From positions 1-41,449 of the forward strand of contig CAMDGF010000004.1 in the NCBI GenBank assembly GCA_945897555.1: 41,449 nt of DNA, read 5' to 3'. The translations under genes and the position numbers were made by a program. Origin of the DNA: Klebsiella pneumoniae. GTDB taxonomy: Bacteria > Pseudomonadota > Gammaproteobacteria > Burkholderiales > UBA3065. Below are positions 32,920-41,449 of the stretch, piece by piece. The notes beneath the pieces were generated by a model. The model worked only from the letters and a program-made list of their open reading frames with translations, was not told the DNA's origin and did not search any database. The stretch's first letter is position 1, and each line of letters opens with the position of its first letter.

Positions 32920-33439
32920 GGGTGGTGAGGCCGGCGTGAGCCGCAGTGCCAACGCCACCGATGCACTCGCCGCTGGGGCGGTAACGTCTGCGGTCGATGT
33001 CTTTACCGACGGCGCTTGCCGCGGAAACCCTGGGCCGGGTGGTTGGGGCGTGTGGTTGCGCTGGGGTGGCCACGAGAAGGAGTTGCATGGTGGCGAAGCG
33101 CACACCACCAATAACCGCATGGAGCTGCGTGCCGTGATCGAGGCGCTGGATGCGCTCAGCAGACCCTGCCGAGTGCGCCTGCACACCGATTCGCAGTACG
33201 TGCAGAAGGGCATGACCGAGTGGCTGCCCGGCTGGAAGCGCCGCAACTGGCGCACCGCCGGCGGCGATGCGGTGAAGAACGCCGACCTCTGGCAAGCGCT
33301 AGAGGCTGCCTCAGCCCGTCACAGCGTCGAATGGATCTGGGTGCGCGGCCACAACGGCCATGATGGCAACGAGCGCGCCGATGCGCTTGCCAACCGGGGT
33401 GTCGACAGCGTGCTGAGCGGCAGCAAGGGCGCCGCCTGA
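32912..33439 (+). CDS. rnhA: Ribonuclease HI
   Basis: From the GTG at 32912, which overlaps the previous gene by 8 bp, the protein has 175 residues. A GTG at 32936 with GTGAGG upstream would give 167 and may be the real start. The catalytic core is complete: [16 protein letters not shown] (first Asp), [13 protein letters not shown] (Glu), [10 protein letters not shown] (Asp), [17 protein letters not shown] (His and last Asp). It removes RNA from RNA-DNA hybrids. The first 25-30 residues are an unconserved Ala/Ser-rich extension. The stop shares one base with the dnaQ start. Confidence 0.94.
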   Translation: MSEGGEAGVSRSANATDALAAGAVTSAVDVFTDGACRGNPGPGGWGVWLRWGGHEKELHGGEAHTTNNRMELRAVIEALDALSRPCRVRLHTDSQYVQKGMTEWLPGWKRRNWRTAGGDAVKNADLWQALEAASARHSVEWIWVRGHNGHDGNERADALANRGVDSVLSGSKGAA

Positions 33440-34131
33440 TGCGCCAGATCATCCTCGACACCGAGACCACCGGCCTCGAGGTGGCGCAGGGCCACCGCAT
33501 CGTCGAGGTGGCGGCGGTGGAGATGATCGACCGCCGGCTCACCGGCAGGCATTTCCATCGCTACATCAACCCGCAGCGCGCAGTGGATGAGGGCGCCTTG
33601 CGCGTGCATGGTCTCGACGAGGCTTTCCTGGCCGATAAACCGGTGTTCGGAGACATCGCCGCAGAGCTCGTCGAGTATCTGCGCGGTGCGCAATTGATCA
33701 TTCACAACGCGCCCTTCGATGCCGGATTCCTCGCCGCCGAGTTCGAGCGTGCCGGCATGCCCGGTGGTGAGGGTGCGTTGGCCGATGTGCTCGACACCCT
33801 CGCCATGGCGCGCGAACTCCACCCCGGCAAGCGCAACAGCCTCGATGCCCTGTGCGAGCGTTATGCCGTCGACAACAGCGGCCGCAAGCTGCACGGCGCC
33901 TTGCTCGACGCCGAGTTGCTGGCGGAGGTGTATCTGGCCATGACACGCGGCCAGGAATCGCTCATCACGCTGCTCGCGGCCGAGGACGCGGCGGGCCTTG
34001 CCACCAGCGACAGCGGGCTGGTGGGTCTGCGCATCGCAGTGCTGCGTGCCAGCGCCGACGAGCTCGCCGCCCACGAGGCGTTGCTGGCCGGCATGGGTGG
34101 CAAGTCACCGCCCTTGTGGCTGCAAGCATGA
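33439..34131 (+). CDS. dnaQ: DNA polymerase III epsilon subunit
   Basis: The 230-residue protein has ExoI DTETTGLE (7-14), ExoII IIHNAPFDAGFL and ExoIII HGALLDAELLAEVYL, the DEDDh proofreading exonuclease set. The segment QESLITLL corresponds to the place of the clamp-binding QTSMAF in E. coli epsilon. The C-terminal alpha-binding tail is present but diverged. It is placed directly after rnhA as in E. coli (there divergent, here co-directional and overlapping by one base). The stop overlaps the next gene's ATG. Confidence 0.95.
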   Translation: MRQIILDTETTGLEVAQGHRIVEVAAVEMIDRRLTGRHFHRYINPQRAVDEGALRVHGLDEAFLADKPVFGDIAAELVEYLRGAQLIIHNAPFDAGFLAAEFERAGMPGGEGALADVLDTLAMARELHPGKRNSLDALCERYAVDNSGRKLHGALLDAELLAEVYLAMTRGQESLITLLAAEDAAGLATSDSGLVGLRIAVLRASADELAAHEALLAGMGGKSPPLWLQA

Positions 34132-34583
34132 CGCCCGCGCTCGCCGAACTCGTGGCGGTGCTCATGTCGTGGGCGGTGCAGCTGAGCGGCTACCCGGCGC
34201 CACCACGGCTGCCCGAGGTCGAACTGGTCAAGCACCAGTGGCTGGTGGATGAGGCCTGTGGTGGCCAGAGCTGCAAGGTGCGCGGCTGGCTGCCACCTGG
34301 CGACCGCATCTACCTCGACGACACGCTCGACCCGGTGGGCGACACCATGGATTCTTCGGTGCTTCTACACGAGCTGGTGCACTACCTGCAGCGCGAGTCG
34401 GGGCGCTTCGGCGACGATTGCAGCGCGGCCATCGATAAGGAGCGAGAGGCCTACGCCACACAGCGCAGCTTTCTTGCAGCCTATGGCCAGCATGCGCCGA
34501 TGTTCATCGTGGTGCATGGCTTGGCCTGCGCCAGTCCGGGGGGCATCCCGCCCACGCCGGGGGCCCCGGTCCCGCACTCCTGA
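34128..34583 (+). CDS. Zincin-like small protein with HExxH motif (DUF6647-like)
   Basis: This 151-residue protein has HELVHYLQ (81-88), preceded by SSVLL and followed 20-26 residues later by KEREAY, whose Glu could be a third metal ligand as in gluzincins. The first 20 residues are hydrophobic and may be a weak signal or membrane segment. Four cysteines (C44, C49, C98 and one near the end) hint at an exported protein. It overlaps dnaQ by four bases (ATGA), so it is translated together with it. No established function; a metallopeptidase role is inferred from the motif alone. Confidence 0.7.
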   Translation: MTPALAELVAVLMSWAVQLSGYPAPPRLPEVELVKHQWLVDEACGGQSCKVRGWLPPGDRIYLDDTLDPVGDTMDSSVLLHELVHYLQRESGRFGDDCSAAIDKEREAYATQRSFLAAYGQHAPMFIVVHGLACASPGGIPPTPGAPVPHS

Positions 34584-34618
34584 CCCTGTCGGCGGGGCGG
34601 CCCCAGCGTGCGCCGTCC

Positions 34619-34880
34619 TTGCTAAATCTGCCAGACCCTGTATATTGCGGCGCTTGTGTTGTGTGCGGTGCAGCAATCATGCGCCGTCCCGGCAACACGG
34701 TCTCGTCCCTGACCCCCGTCTGCCCGGCATGATCCGGCAGCCTCCGACCGGTTGGCGACTTGCCCCGGCGGAAGGCTTTCGCAGCGCCCTCCGTTGAATA
34801 CGACTCTGCACCGATGGCCACGCCAGCGGGCGCTGTTCGTTTGCTGCGTCAACGCATCTACAGAGCAGGCGAAGAACACC
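34619..34880 (+). promoter_or_regulatory. Promoter and long leader of rhlE
   Basis: TTGCTA (34619-34624) and TATATT (34641-34646) with a 16-bp spacer make a good promoter. Transcription from about 34653 would give a leader of about 228 nt before the rhlE ATG. The leader has several possible stems, for instance CTGCC/GGCAG near 34721-34741, and no convincing coding frame. Long leaders of DEAD-box helicase genes are often sites of autoregulation or cold response; that is inference here. Confidence 0.55.
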
Positions 34881-36371
34881 ATGTCCGAATCCCTCCAGAA
34901 CACTCCAGACCACACCTCCGGCCCCGACAACGCGATCGTGCAAGGCGACGCCCCAGCGGCCACTGCCGCAGCCCCATCGGTCGCTGCCGAGAATGCCTTC
35001 GGTGCCCTCGGCCTCTCCAGCGAACTGCTGCGCGCGGTCACCGATGCCGGTTACGATCAGCCCACGCCGGTGCAGGAGCGCGCTATTCCCGCCGTCATCG
35101 ATGGGCAAGACCTGATGGTCTGTTCGCAGACCGGTTCCGGCAAGACCGCCGCCTTCCTCCTGCCAGCGATCGAGCGCATGCAGCGCAACCCGCGCCAGGG
35201 TGCGGCCCGCGGCCCGCGATTGCTGGTGCTGTCGCCCACCCGCGAGCTCGCCACCCAGATCACCAAGGCCGCTGAGCAGTTTATTGAGCCGTTCCGCCGC
35301 ATGCGAGTGGTGAGCATCCTTGGCGGCATGCCCTATCGCGTGCAGAACGCCATGCTGGCCAAGCCTTACGAGATCCTGGTCGCTACGCCTGGCCGATTGA
35401 TCGACCAGCTCGAGCGCGGTCGCATCGATCTCTCGGGCGTCGAGATGCTGGTGCTGGACGAGGCCGACCGCATGCTGGATATGGGCTTCATCGAGCCGGT
35501 CGAAGCCATCGCGGCTGCCACTCCGTCGGCGCGCCAGACGCTGCTGTTCTCGGCGACCCTCGAGGGACGCGTGGCCGGCCTTGCCCGCAATCTGCTGCGA
35601 GACCCGCAGCGCATCGAGATCAGCACGCCGCAGACGCGCCACGACAACATCGCGCAGCACATCATCCGCGCCGATGATATGGCCCACAAGAACAAGCTGA
35701 TGCGGCACATCCTGCTGCAGCCCGACGTCACCCAGGCAGTGGTCTTTCTCGCCACCAAGCGCGACTGCGACCGCATCGCGCAAGAATTGGGGGATGAGGG
35801 CTTCTCGGTGGCTGCGATGCATGGCGATATGGAGCAGCGCAGCCGCAACTGGACGCTCAACCAGCTCCGTCAGGGCCGTGTGCAGGTGTTGGTGGCCACC
35901 GACGTGGCTGCGCGCGGCATCGACGTGCCGGGTCTGTCGCACGTCATCAATTACGACCTCCCCCGTGCCGCCGAGGATTATGTCCATCGCATCGGCCGCA
36001 CCGGCCGTGCCGGCGCCCGTGGCACGGCGATCTCTTTTGCGGGCCCGGCGGATGGAGTCGTGATCAAGCGCATCGAGCGCTACATCGACCGCAAGGTCGA
36101 AGCGCTGATCATTCCCGGTCTCGAGTCTCGCCGACCGATGCGCGACGGCCCCGGCGATGGCCCTGGCCGCAAGCCTGGCTTCGGCCCGAAGCGTCATGGC
36201 GCACCGGGAGCGGGTCGTGGTGGCTTTGGCGGCGGCGGTGGGCGTCCGGCAGGCGGCGGTGGCGCGCGCACAGGGGGCGAAGGCCGCAGCTTTGGTGGCG
36301 GTCGCACCAGTGGCGATGGCCGTGCGGCCGGTGGCCGCGGCGGCGACGGCCGTGGCAAGACCCACCGCTGA
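34881..36371 (+). CDS. rhlE: DEAD-box RNA helicase, RhlE type
   Basis: The 496-residue protein has the Q motif (YDQPTPVQERAIPAV), motif I SQTGSGKT (82-89), Ia PTRELATQ, DEAD (193-196), SAT (224-226), and the C-terminal helicase motifs VATDVAARGIDVP and HRIGRTGRAG. After about residue 415 comes a long Gly/Arg-rich tail with GGGRPAGGG and GRTSGDGRAAGG repeats, a usual RNA-binding extension. The first 38 residues are Ala/Pro-rich and unconserved. It remodels rRNA and mRNA structure. It is a single-gene unit with its own promoter and terminator. Confidence 0.93.
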   Translation: MSESLQNTPDHTSGPDNAIVQGDAPAATAAAPSVAAENAFGALGLSSELLRAVTDAGYDQPTPVQERAIPAVIDGQDLMVCSQTGSGKTAAFLLPAIERMQRNPRQGAARGPRLLVLSPTRELATQITKAAEQFIEPFRRMRVVSILGGMPYRVQNAMLAKPYEILVATPGRLIDQLERGRIDLSGVEMLVLDEADRMLDMGFIEPVEAIAAATPSARQTLLFSATLEGRVAGLARNLLRDPQRIEISTPQTRHDNIAQHIIRADDMAHKNKLMRHILLQPDVTQAVVFLATKRDCDRIAQELGDEGFSVAAMHGDMEQRSRNWTLNQLRQGRVQVLVATDVAARGIDVPGLSHVINYDLPRAAEDYVHRIGRTGRAGARGTAISFAGPADGVVIKRIERYIDRKVEALIIPGLESRRPMRDGPGDGPGRKPGFGPKRHGAPGAGRGGFGGGGGRPAGGGGARTGGEGRSFGGGRTSGDGRAAGGRGGDGRGKTHR

Positions 36372-36391
36372 ACGCCACCTCTCTGGCTGGC

Positions 36392-36417
36392 AAAAAGGCC
36401 GCGAGAGCGGCCTTTTT
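36392..36417. terminator. Bidirectional terminator between rhlE and fpr
   Basis: AAAAAGGCCGC and GCGGCCTTTTT form a perfect 11-bp stem with a GAGA loop. T-runs on both strands serve rhlE and the convergent fpr gene. The remaining 146 bp up to fpr show only a small CTTGCA/TGCAAG stem near 36429-36448. Confidence 0.85.
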
Positions 36418-36563
36418 CATACGCAAGACTTGCAGAGAGCCTTGCAAGGGTGCGCAGCTGTAAAGGCGCACGGCGCGTATCTACTGGGGTGCACCGTTGG
36501 GCGAGCGAGGGAGCGCCTGCCGAGCGGTACCGCAGATGACCACCGCAGTGGCTCTCGGACTGC

Positions 36564-37316
36564 TCAAGCGTGGTGAACGACGAAAGCCTTCTCTACCGTG
36601 AAGTTGCCCACGCCGCGATGGCTCGTCATCACCCAGCCGCGCGCTTCAAGCACATCGCTGACCTGTTTGTTCATCTCCGGATTGCCGCACAGCATGACGC
36701 GGTCGTGGTCCTTGTCCGGTTCGGGCAAGCCGAGTTCGCGGGCGCCGGCGCCGGTCAAGAGCAATTCGGAGCAGCGCGTGCTGCGCTCGAACGGCTCGCG
36801 GGTTACGCTCGGCAGGTAGTGCAATTGAGGGTTGGCCGCACAGAGGGCCTCGATGTCGGCCTTGTAGGCAAGCTCAGGGACGGTGCGCACGGTGTGCACC
36901 AGCACCACCTTCTCGTAAGCCTTGAACACCGCCGGGTCGCGGATCAGGCACATGAAGGGGGCGAGGCCGGTGCCGGTGGCCAGCAGGTAGAGCACGCGGC
37001 CAGGCTGCAGGTAGTTGAGCGTGAGCGAGCCGGTGGCCTTGCTGTTGACCCACACCGAGTCACCCGGCTTGACGTGCACCAAGCGGCTGGTGAGGGGCCC
37101 ATCGGGCACGTGGATGCTGAGGAACTCGAGGTGCGGTTGGTCGTTGGTGGAGACGATCGAGTAAGCCCGCGCGATAAGCTTGCCTTCGGGCTTGAGTCCG
37201 ATGGTCACAAACTCGCCGTTCTCGAAGGCAAAGCCTGCCGGCCGAGTGGTGGTGAAGCTGAAGGTCTTGTCCGACCAGGTGCGTACCGTTTGGACGGTCT
37301 CTTCGGTGTAAGGCAC
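36564..37316 (-). CDS. fpr: Ferredoxin/flavodoxin-NADP(+) reductase
   Basis: From the GTG at 37316 (GGAG upstream) the product is 250 residues and begins PYTEETVQTVRTWSDKTFSF, as family members do. An upstream ATG at 37385 would add 23 unconserved residues. It has the FAD motif RAYSIVST, the NADP-binding LLATGTGLAPFMCLIRDP, MLCGNPEMNKQ and a C-terminal VEKAFV. It passes electrons between NADPH and ferredoxin or flavodoxin. It is divergent from mltF. Confidence 0.92.
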   Translation of the reverse strand: MPYTEETVQTVRTWSDKTFSFTTTRPAGFAFENGEFVTIGLKPEGKLIARAYSIVSTNDQPHLEFLSIHVPDGPLTSRLVHVKPGDSVWVNSKATGSLTLNYLQPGRVLYLLATGTGLAPFMCLIRDPAVFKAYEKVVLVHTVRTVPELAYKADIEALCAANPQLHYLPSVTREPFERSTRCSELLLTGAGARELGLPEPDKDHDRVMLCGNPEMNKQVSDVLEARGWVMTSHRGVGNFTVEKAFVVHHA

Positions 37317-37386
37317 AACAGGCTCCAAAGGCTCAATTGAGCGAAGATAACAAAACTCCGGGCGCACGTAGCTGAGCACAGTCATT

Positions 37387-38853
37387 TTGTTTACTCATGG
37401 CATTCATAAGCGGGCCGCTCGGGGCGGGTGGCTGCTCGTCTGTTGTGCAGTGCTGATCGCAGCCCTGCTGACCGCGTGTGGTGGCCACCACAAGCCGCTG
37501 CCACCCCCCCAGAAGTCGGGTGAGTTGGTGGTGGTGTCGCGTCTGTCGCCCACCACGGTGTACCGCGACGCGGCCGGGCAACTCGCTGGTCCGGAGTTCG
37601 ACCGGGTCAGCGCCTTTGCCGCCGAACTGGGCGTCGAGGTGCGCTGGATCTGGGTCGAGCGCGAGCGGCAGATGTATGAGCGGCTTGATCGTGGCGGTGC
37701 ACATATGGCGGCTGCGGCTTTGTCGCCGAGTGCGCCCGCCCTCGCCCTCGCCCGTTTCGGCTCGCCCTTCTTCTGGCGGCATCAGGTGGTGGCGATGCGT
37801 GGCGGCGATCGCCAACTGCCTTACCGCTTGCAGCAGCTTGCCGGGCTGCGTGGCTGGGTGCCGGCCGACACCCAGGCCGACCGCCTGCTGCAGGACCTGC
37901 CGACCGACGGCAGCGGCTGGACGCGTGGCGATCCGGCCGATGCGGTCGATGCGCTGCACGATGTCAGCCAGGGCACCCTCGATTTCGCCATCGTCGACTC
38001 GCTGCTGTTGTCGCGCCTGCGCCATTGGCTGATCGACCTTGAACAGGCTTTTGAGTTGCCCGGGCCGCGTCCGGTCGCTTGGGCCTTTTCACGCTATGGC
38101 AACGAGCGGCTGTTCGAGGCGGCCGAAGAGTTTTTGCGCCGCTCCAAGGCGGACGGCTCGCTGGCAGCCATCTACGAGCGGCACTTTGGCCACCTGCGCC
38201 GTCTCGACACACTCGACATCGGGCAGTTGCTGCAGCACCGCGAGAGCCGTCTGCCGCGTTATCGCGACCTGTTCCGCGAGGCGGGCCAGGTCACCGGCAT
38301 CGACTGGCGCTGGCTGGCCGCACTGGCCTACCAGGAATCCAAGTGGGACCCGCTCGCCACATCGTGGACCAACGTGCGCGGCATGATGATGCTGACCGAG
38401 GGCACAGCGCAGAGCATGGGGGTGAGCGATCGCCTCGATCCACGCCAGAGCATCCTGGGTGGCGCCCGCTACCTCGCGCAGATCATGGATTCGCTGCCAC
38501 TCGATGTCACCGGCGAAGACCGCCTGATGATGGCACTGGCTGCCTACAACCTCGGCGAAGGCCATCTGCGGGCCGGGCGGCGAATGGCCGGTGCGATGAG
38601 GCTGGACGTCAACTCCTGGGCCGGTCTCAAGCGCGCCTTGCCCGAGCTGGCGCGGCCCGAGGTGGCGGCACGGCTCGTGTCGGGCCCGGCGCGCGGTGGC
38701 GAGGCGGTGGTGCTGGTCGAGAACGTGCGCGGCTATTACGAGGTGCTGGCCGCCGCCGAGCACATCGGCCCGGCCCATCGCGGCGGCCTTGGCCGGTTCA
38801 ACCCGGAGTTCTACCGGCCGCCGCCACGCGCAGCCGACCCGATCATCTGGTAG
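37387..38853 (+). CDS. mltF: Membrane-bound lytic murein transglycosylase F
   Basis: The 488-residue protein has a signal ending in LLTAC, a lipobox with C31 as the lipidated residue. A periplasmic binding-protein-like domain (SBP_bac_3, about 45-270) and a C-terminal SLT domain (about 295-430) follow. The SLT domain has the catalytic E317 in AYQESKWDP, then GMMMLTEGTAQ and ALAAYNLGEGHL. This two-domain plan is MltF (YfhD). It cleaves peptidoglycan with formation of anhydro-muramic ends. The start is a TTG without a clear ribosome site; no in-frame ATG is available before the signal peptide. Confidence 0.92.
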   Translation: MFTHGIHKRAARGGWLLVCCAVLIAALLTACGGHHKPLPPPQKSGELVVVSRLSPTTVYRDAAGQLAGPEFDRVSAFAAELGVEVRWIWVERERQMYERLDRGGAHMAAAALSPSAPALALARFGSPFFWRHQVVAMRGGDRQLPYRLQQLAGLRGWVPADTQADRLLQDLPTDGSGWTRGDPADAVDALHDVSQGTLDFAIVDSLLLSRLRHWLIDLEQAFELPGPRPVAWAFSRYGNERLFEAAEEFLRRSKADGSLAAIYERHFGHLRRLDTLDIGQLLQHRESRLPRYRDLFREAGQVTGIDWRWLAALAYQESKWDPLATSWTNVRGMMMLTEGTAQSMGVSDRLDPRQSILGGARYLAQIMDSLPLDVTGEDRLMMALAAYNLGEGHLRAGRRMAGAMRLDVNSWAGLKRALPELARPEVAARLVSGPARGGEAVVLVENVRGYYEVLAAAEHIGPAHRGGLGRFNPEFYRPPPRAADPIIW

Positions 38854-38902
38854 GGCTGAAGCTGGGGGGGACGGCGGGTCGTGGTGGCCGCCGGATCGCC
38901 GT

Positions 38903-38923
38903 AGCCCGGACGAGGGGCGGGCT
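38903..38923. repeat. REP-like palindrome between mltF and serS
   Basis: AGCCCG (38903-38908) pairs with CGGGCT (38918-38923) across GACGAGGGG. The beginning GTAGCCCGGACGAGG resembles the conserved end of REP elements found between genes in many proteobacteria. It lies between convergent genes. Only one copy is in the window. Confidence 0.4.
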
Positions 38924-38937
38924 CGGATCGACCGGTC

Positions 38938-40577
<1,640 letters not shown>

Positions 40578-40582
40578 TCGCT

Positions 40583-41449
40583 TTACCGGCTCTTCGGCGG
40601 TGTCTGCTTGCGCGCCTCGGCGTCCAGCCCCTCCAGCCAGGCCAGCTTCTCGCCGATCTTGCCCTCCAGACCGCGTGGGGTGGGTTGGTAGAAGCGTTGT
40701 GGCGGCATGCCCTCGGGAAAGTAGGTCTCGCCAGCCGCATAGCCATGCGGTTCGTCGTGCGCGTAGCGGTAGGCGTGCCCGTGCCCGAGGTCTTTCATGA
40801 GCTGCGTCGGCGCGTTGCGCAGGTGCGGTGGCACCGGCGCCGAGCCGTGCTGTTCCACCGCCGCCCGCGCCGCCTTGAACGCCACATAACCGGCGTTGCT
40901 CTTGGGCGCGATGGCCAGATACAGCACCGCCTGCGCCAGGCCCAGCTCGCCTTCCGGGCTGCCCAGCCGCGCGTAGGTGTCGGCGGCGTCGAGCGCGACC
41001 CGCCACGCACGTGGGTCGGCCAGGCCGATGTCCTCGATGGCGATGCGCACCAGCCGCCGCGCCAGGTACTCCGGGTCGGTGCCACCGTCGAGCATGCGCA
41101 TCAGCCAGTAGAGCGAGGCGTCCGGGTCGGAGCCGCGCACTGATTTGTGCAGCGCCGAGATCTGGTCGTAGAAGGCGTCGCCGCCCTTGTCGAAGCGGCG
41201 CATGGCGGTGCCCAGTGCGGCTTTGACAGCGGCCAGATCGACCGGCCCGCTGCGGCCGCTGCACACCTGCTCCACGGTATTGAGCAGGCGCCGCGCGTCG
41301 CCGTCGGCCCAGGCTACCAGTGCATCGGCCGCGTCGGCGGCCAGCGCGCAGCCCATGGCCCCTGCGCCGCGCTGTGCCAGCCCGCTCAGCGCTGCTGCAT
41401 CGAGGCTCGCCAACACATACACGGTGGCCCGCGACAACAGCGCGCGGTT
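40583..41449 (-). CDS. rarA: Replication-associated recombination protein A (partial, N-terminus outside the window)
   Basis: The 288 residues seen begin with NRALLSRATVYVL, which follows the sensor-1 region of RarA/MgsA, so the Walker motifs lie beyond the right edge. The sensor-2 part is GDARRLLNTVEQ. The C-terminal tetramerisation region has YDQISALHKSVRGSDPDASLYWL, RMLDGGTDPEYLARRLVRIAIEDIGLADPRA and PKSNAGYVAF. It ends with YFPEGMPPQRFYQPTPRGLEGKI. RarA acts at stalled replication forks. Confidence 0.95.
   Translation of the reverse strand, partial: NRALLSRATVYVLASLDAAALSGLAQRGAGAMGCALAADAADALVAWADGDARRLLNTVEQVCSGRSGPVDLAAVKAALGTAMRRFDKGGDAFYDQISALHKSVRGSDPDASLYWLMRMLDGGTDPEYLARRLVRIAIEDIGLADPRAWRVALDAADTYARLGSPEGELGLAQAVLYLAIAPKSNAGYVAFKAARAAVEQHGSAPVPPHLRNAPTQLMKDLGHGHAYRYAHDEPHGYAAGETYFPEGMPPQRFYQPTPRGLEGKIGEKLAWLEGLDAEARKQTPPKSR

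Noticed and set aside
36421-36563. Small RNA or short gene in the gap before fpr
   Set aside because: Only a 6-bp stem is visible, with no promoter, ribosome site or convincing frame.

Overview
The window is a GC-rich (about two thirds GC by eye), gene-dense piece of a bacterial chromosome. It most likely comes from a facultative methylotrophic betaproteobacterium that uses the serine cycle, in the general style of Methyloversatilis and related Rhodocyclales. Two things point there. The housekeeping blocks are in betaproteobacterial order (HAD phosphatase-pcnB-folK-dNK-panB, xseB-ispA, gloB-methyltransferase-rnhA-dnaQ, rarA next to serS). A complete serine-cycle block is also present. The genus is inferred, not proven. 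No tRNA, rRNA, CRISPR array, IS element or phage gene was recognised.

Layout. (1) 1-7104, accessory and regulatory: the tail of a probable outer-membrane protein; a minus-strand operon of a YVTN beta-propeller protein, a small sensor kinase, a LuxR-type response regulator and a cupredoxin-like protein; a secreted double-PepSY protein; an atypical receiver protein; and a PqqU/YncD-type TonB receptor. Three genes or operons here carry a similar CGGGA-centred dyad 64-87 bp before their start codons. I read this region as a possible PQQ/lanthanide response module (inference). (2) 7283-17865, housekeeping: hrpA, hda, a CbiM-like membrane protein, then a tightly coupled plus-strand chain HAD-pcnB-folK-dNK-panB-xseB-ispA. 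The dxs gene that often follows ispA is absent. (3) 18023-31241, C1 assimilation: folE2, then glyA, sga, hprA, mtdA, fchA, gck, ftfL, mtkA, mtkB, mclA and a small MarR-like regulator. (4) 31367-41449, housekeeping: gloB, methyltransferase, rnhA, dnaQ, a zincin-like small protein, rhlE, fpr, mltF, serS, a 58-residue membrane protein and the 3' part of rarA.

How the C1 genes work together: FtfL, FchA and MtdA convert formate to methylene-H4F. GlyA adds that C1 unit to glycine to give serine. Sga, HprA and Gck turn serine into 2-phosphoglycerate. MtkAB and MclA activate malate and split malyl-CoA into acetyl-CoA and glyoxylate, and glyoxylate returns to glycine through Sga. Enolase, PEP carboxylase and malate dehydrogenase must be encoded elsewhere. 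A 10-base word, TGCATAAATC, is shared between the glyA upstream region and an inverted repeat over the MarR-like gene's start, so that regulator is a candidate controller of the block.
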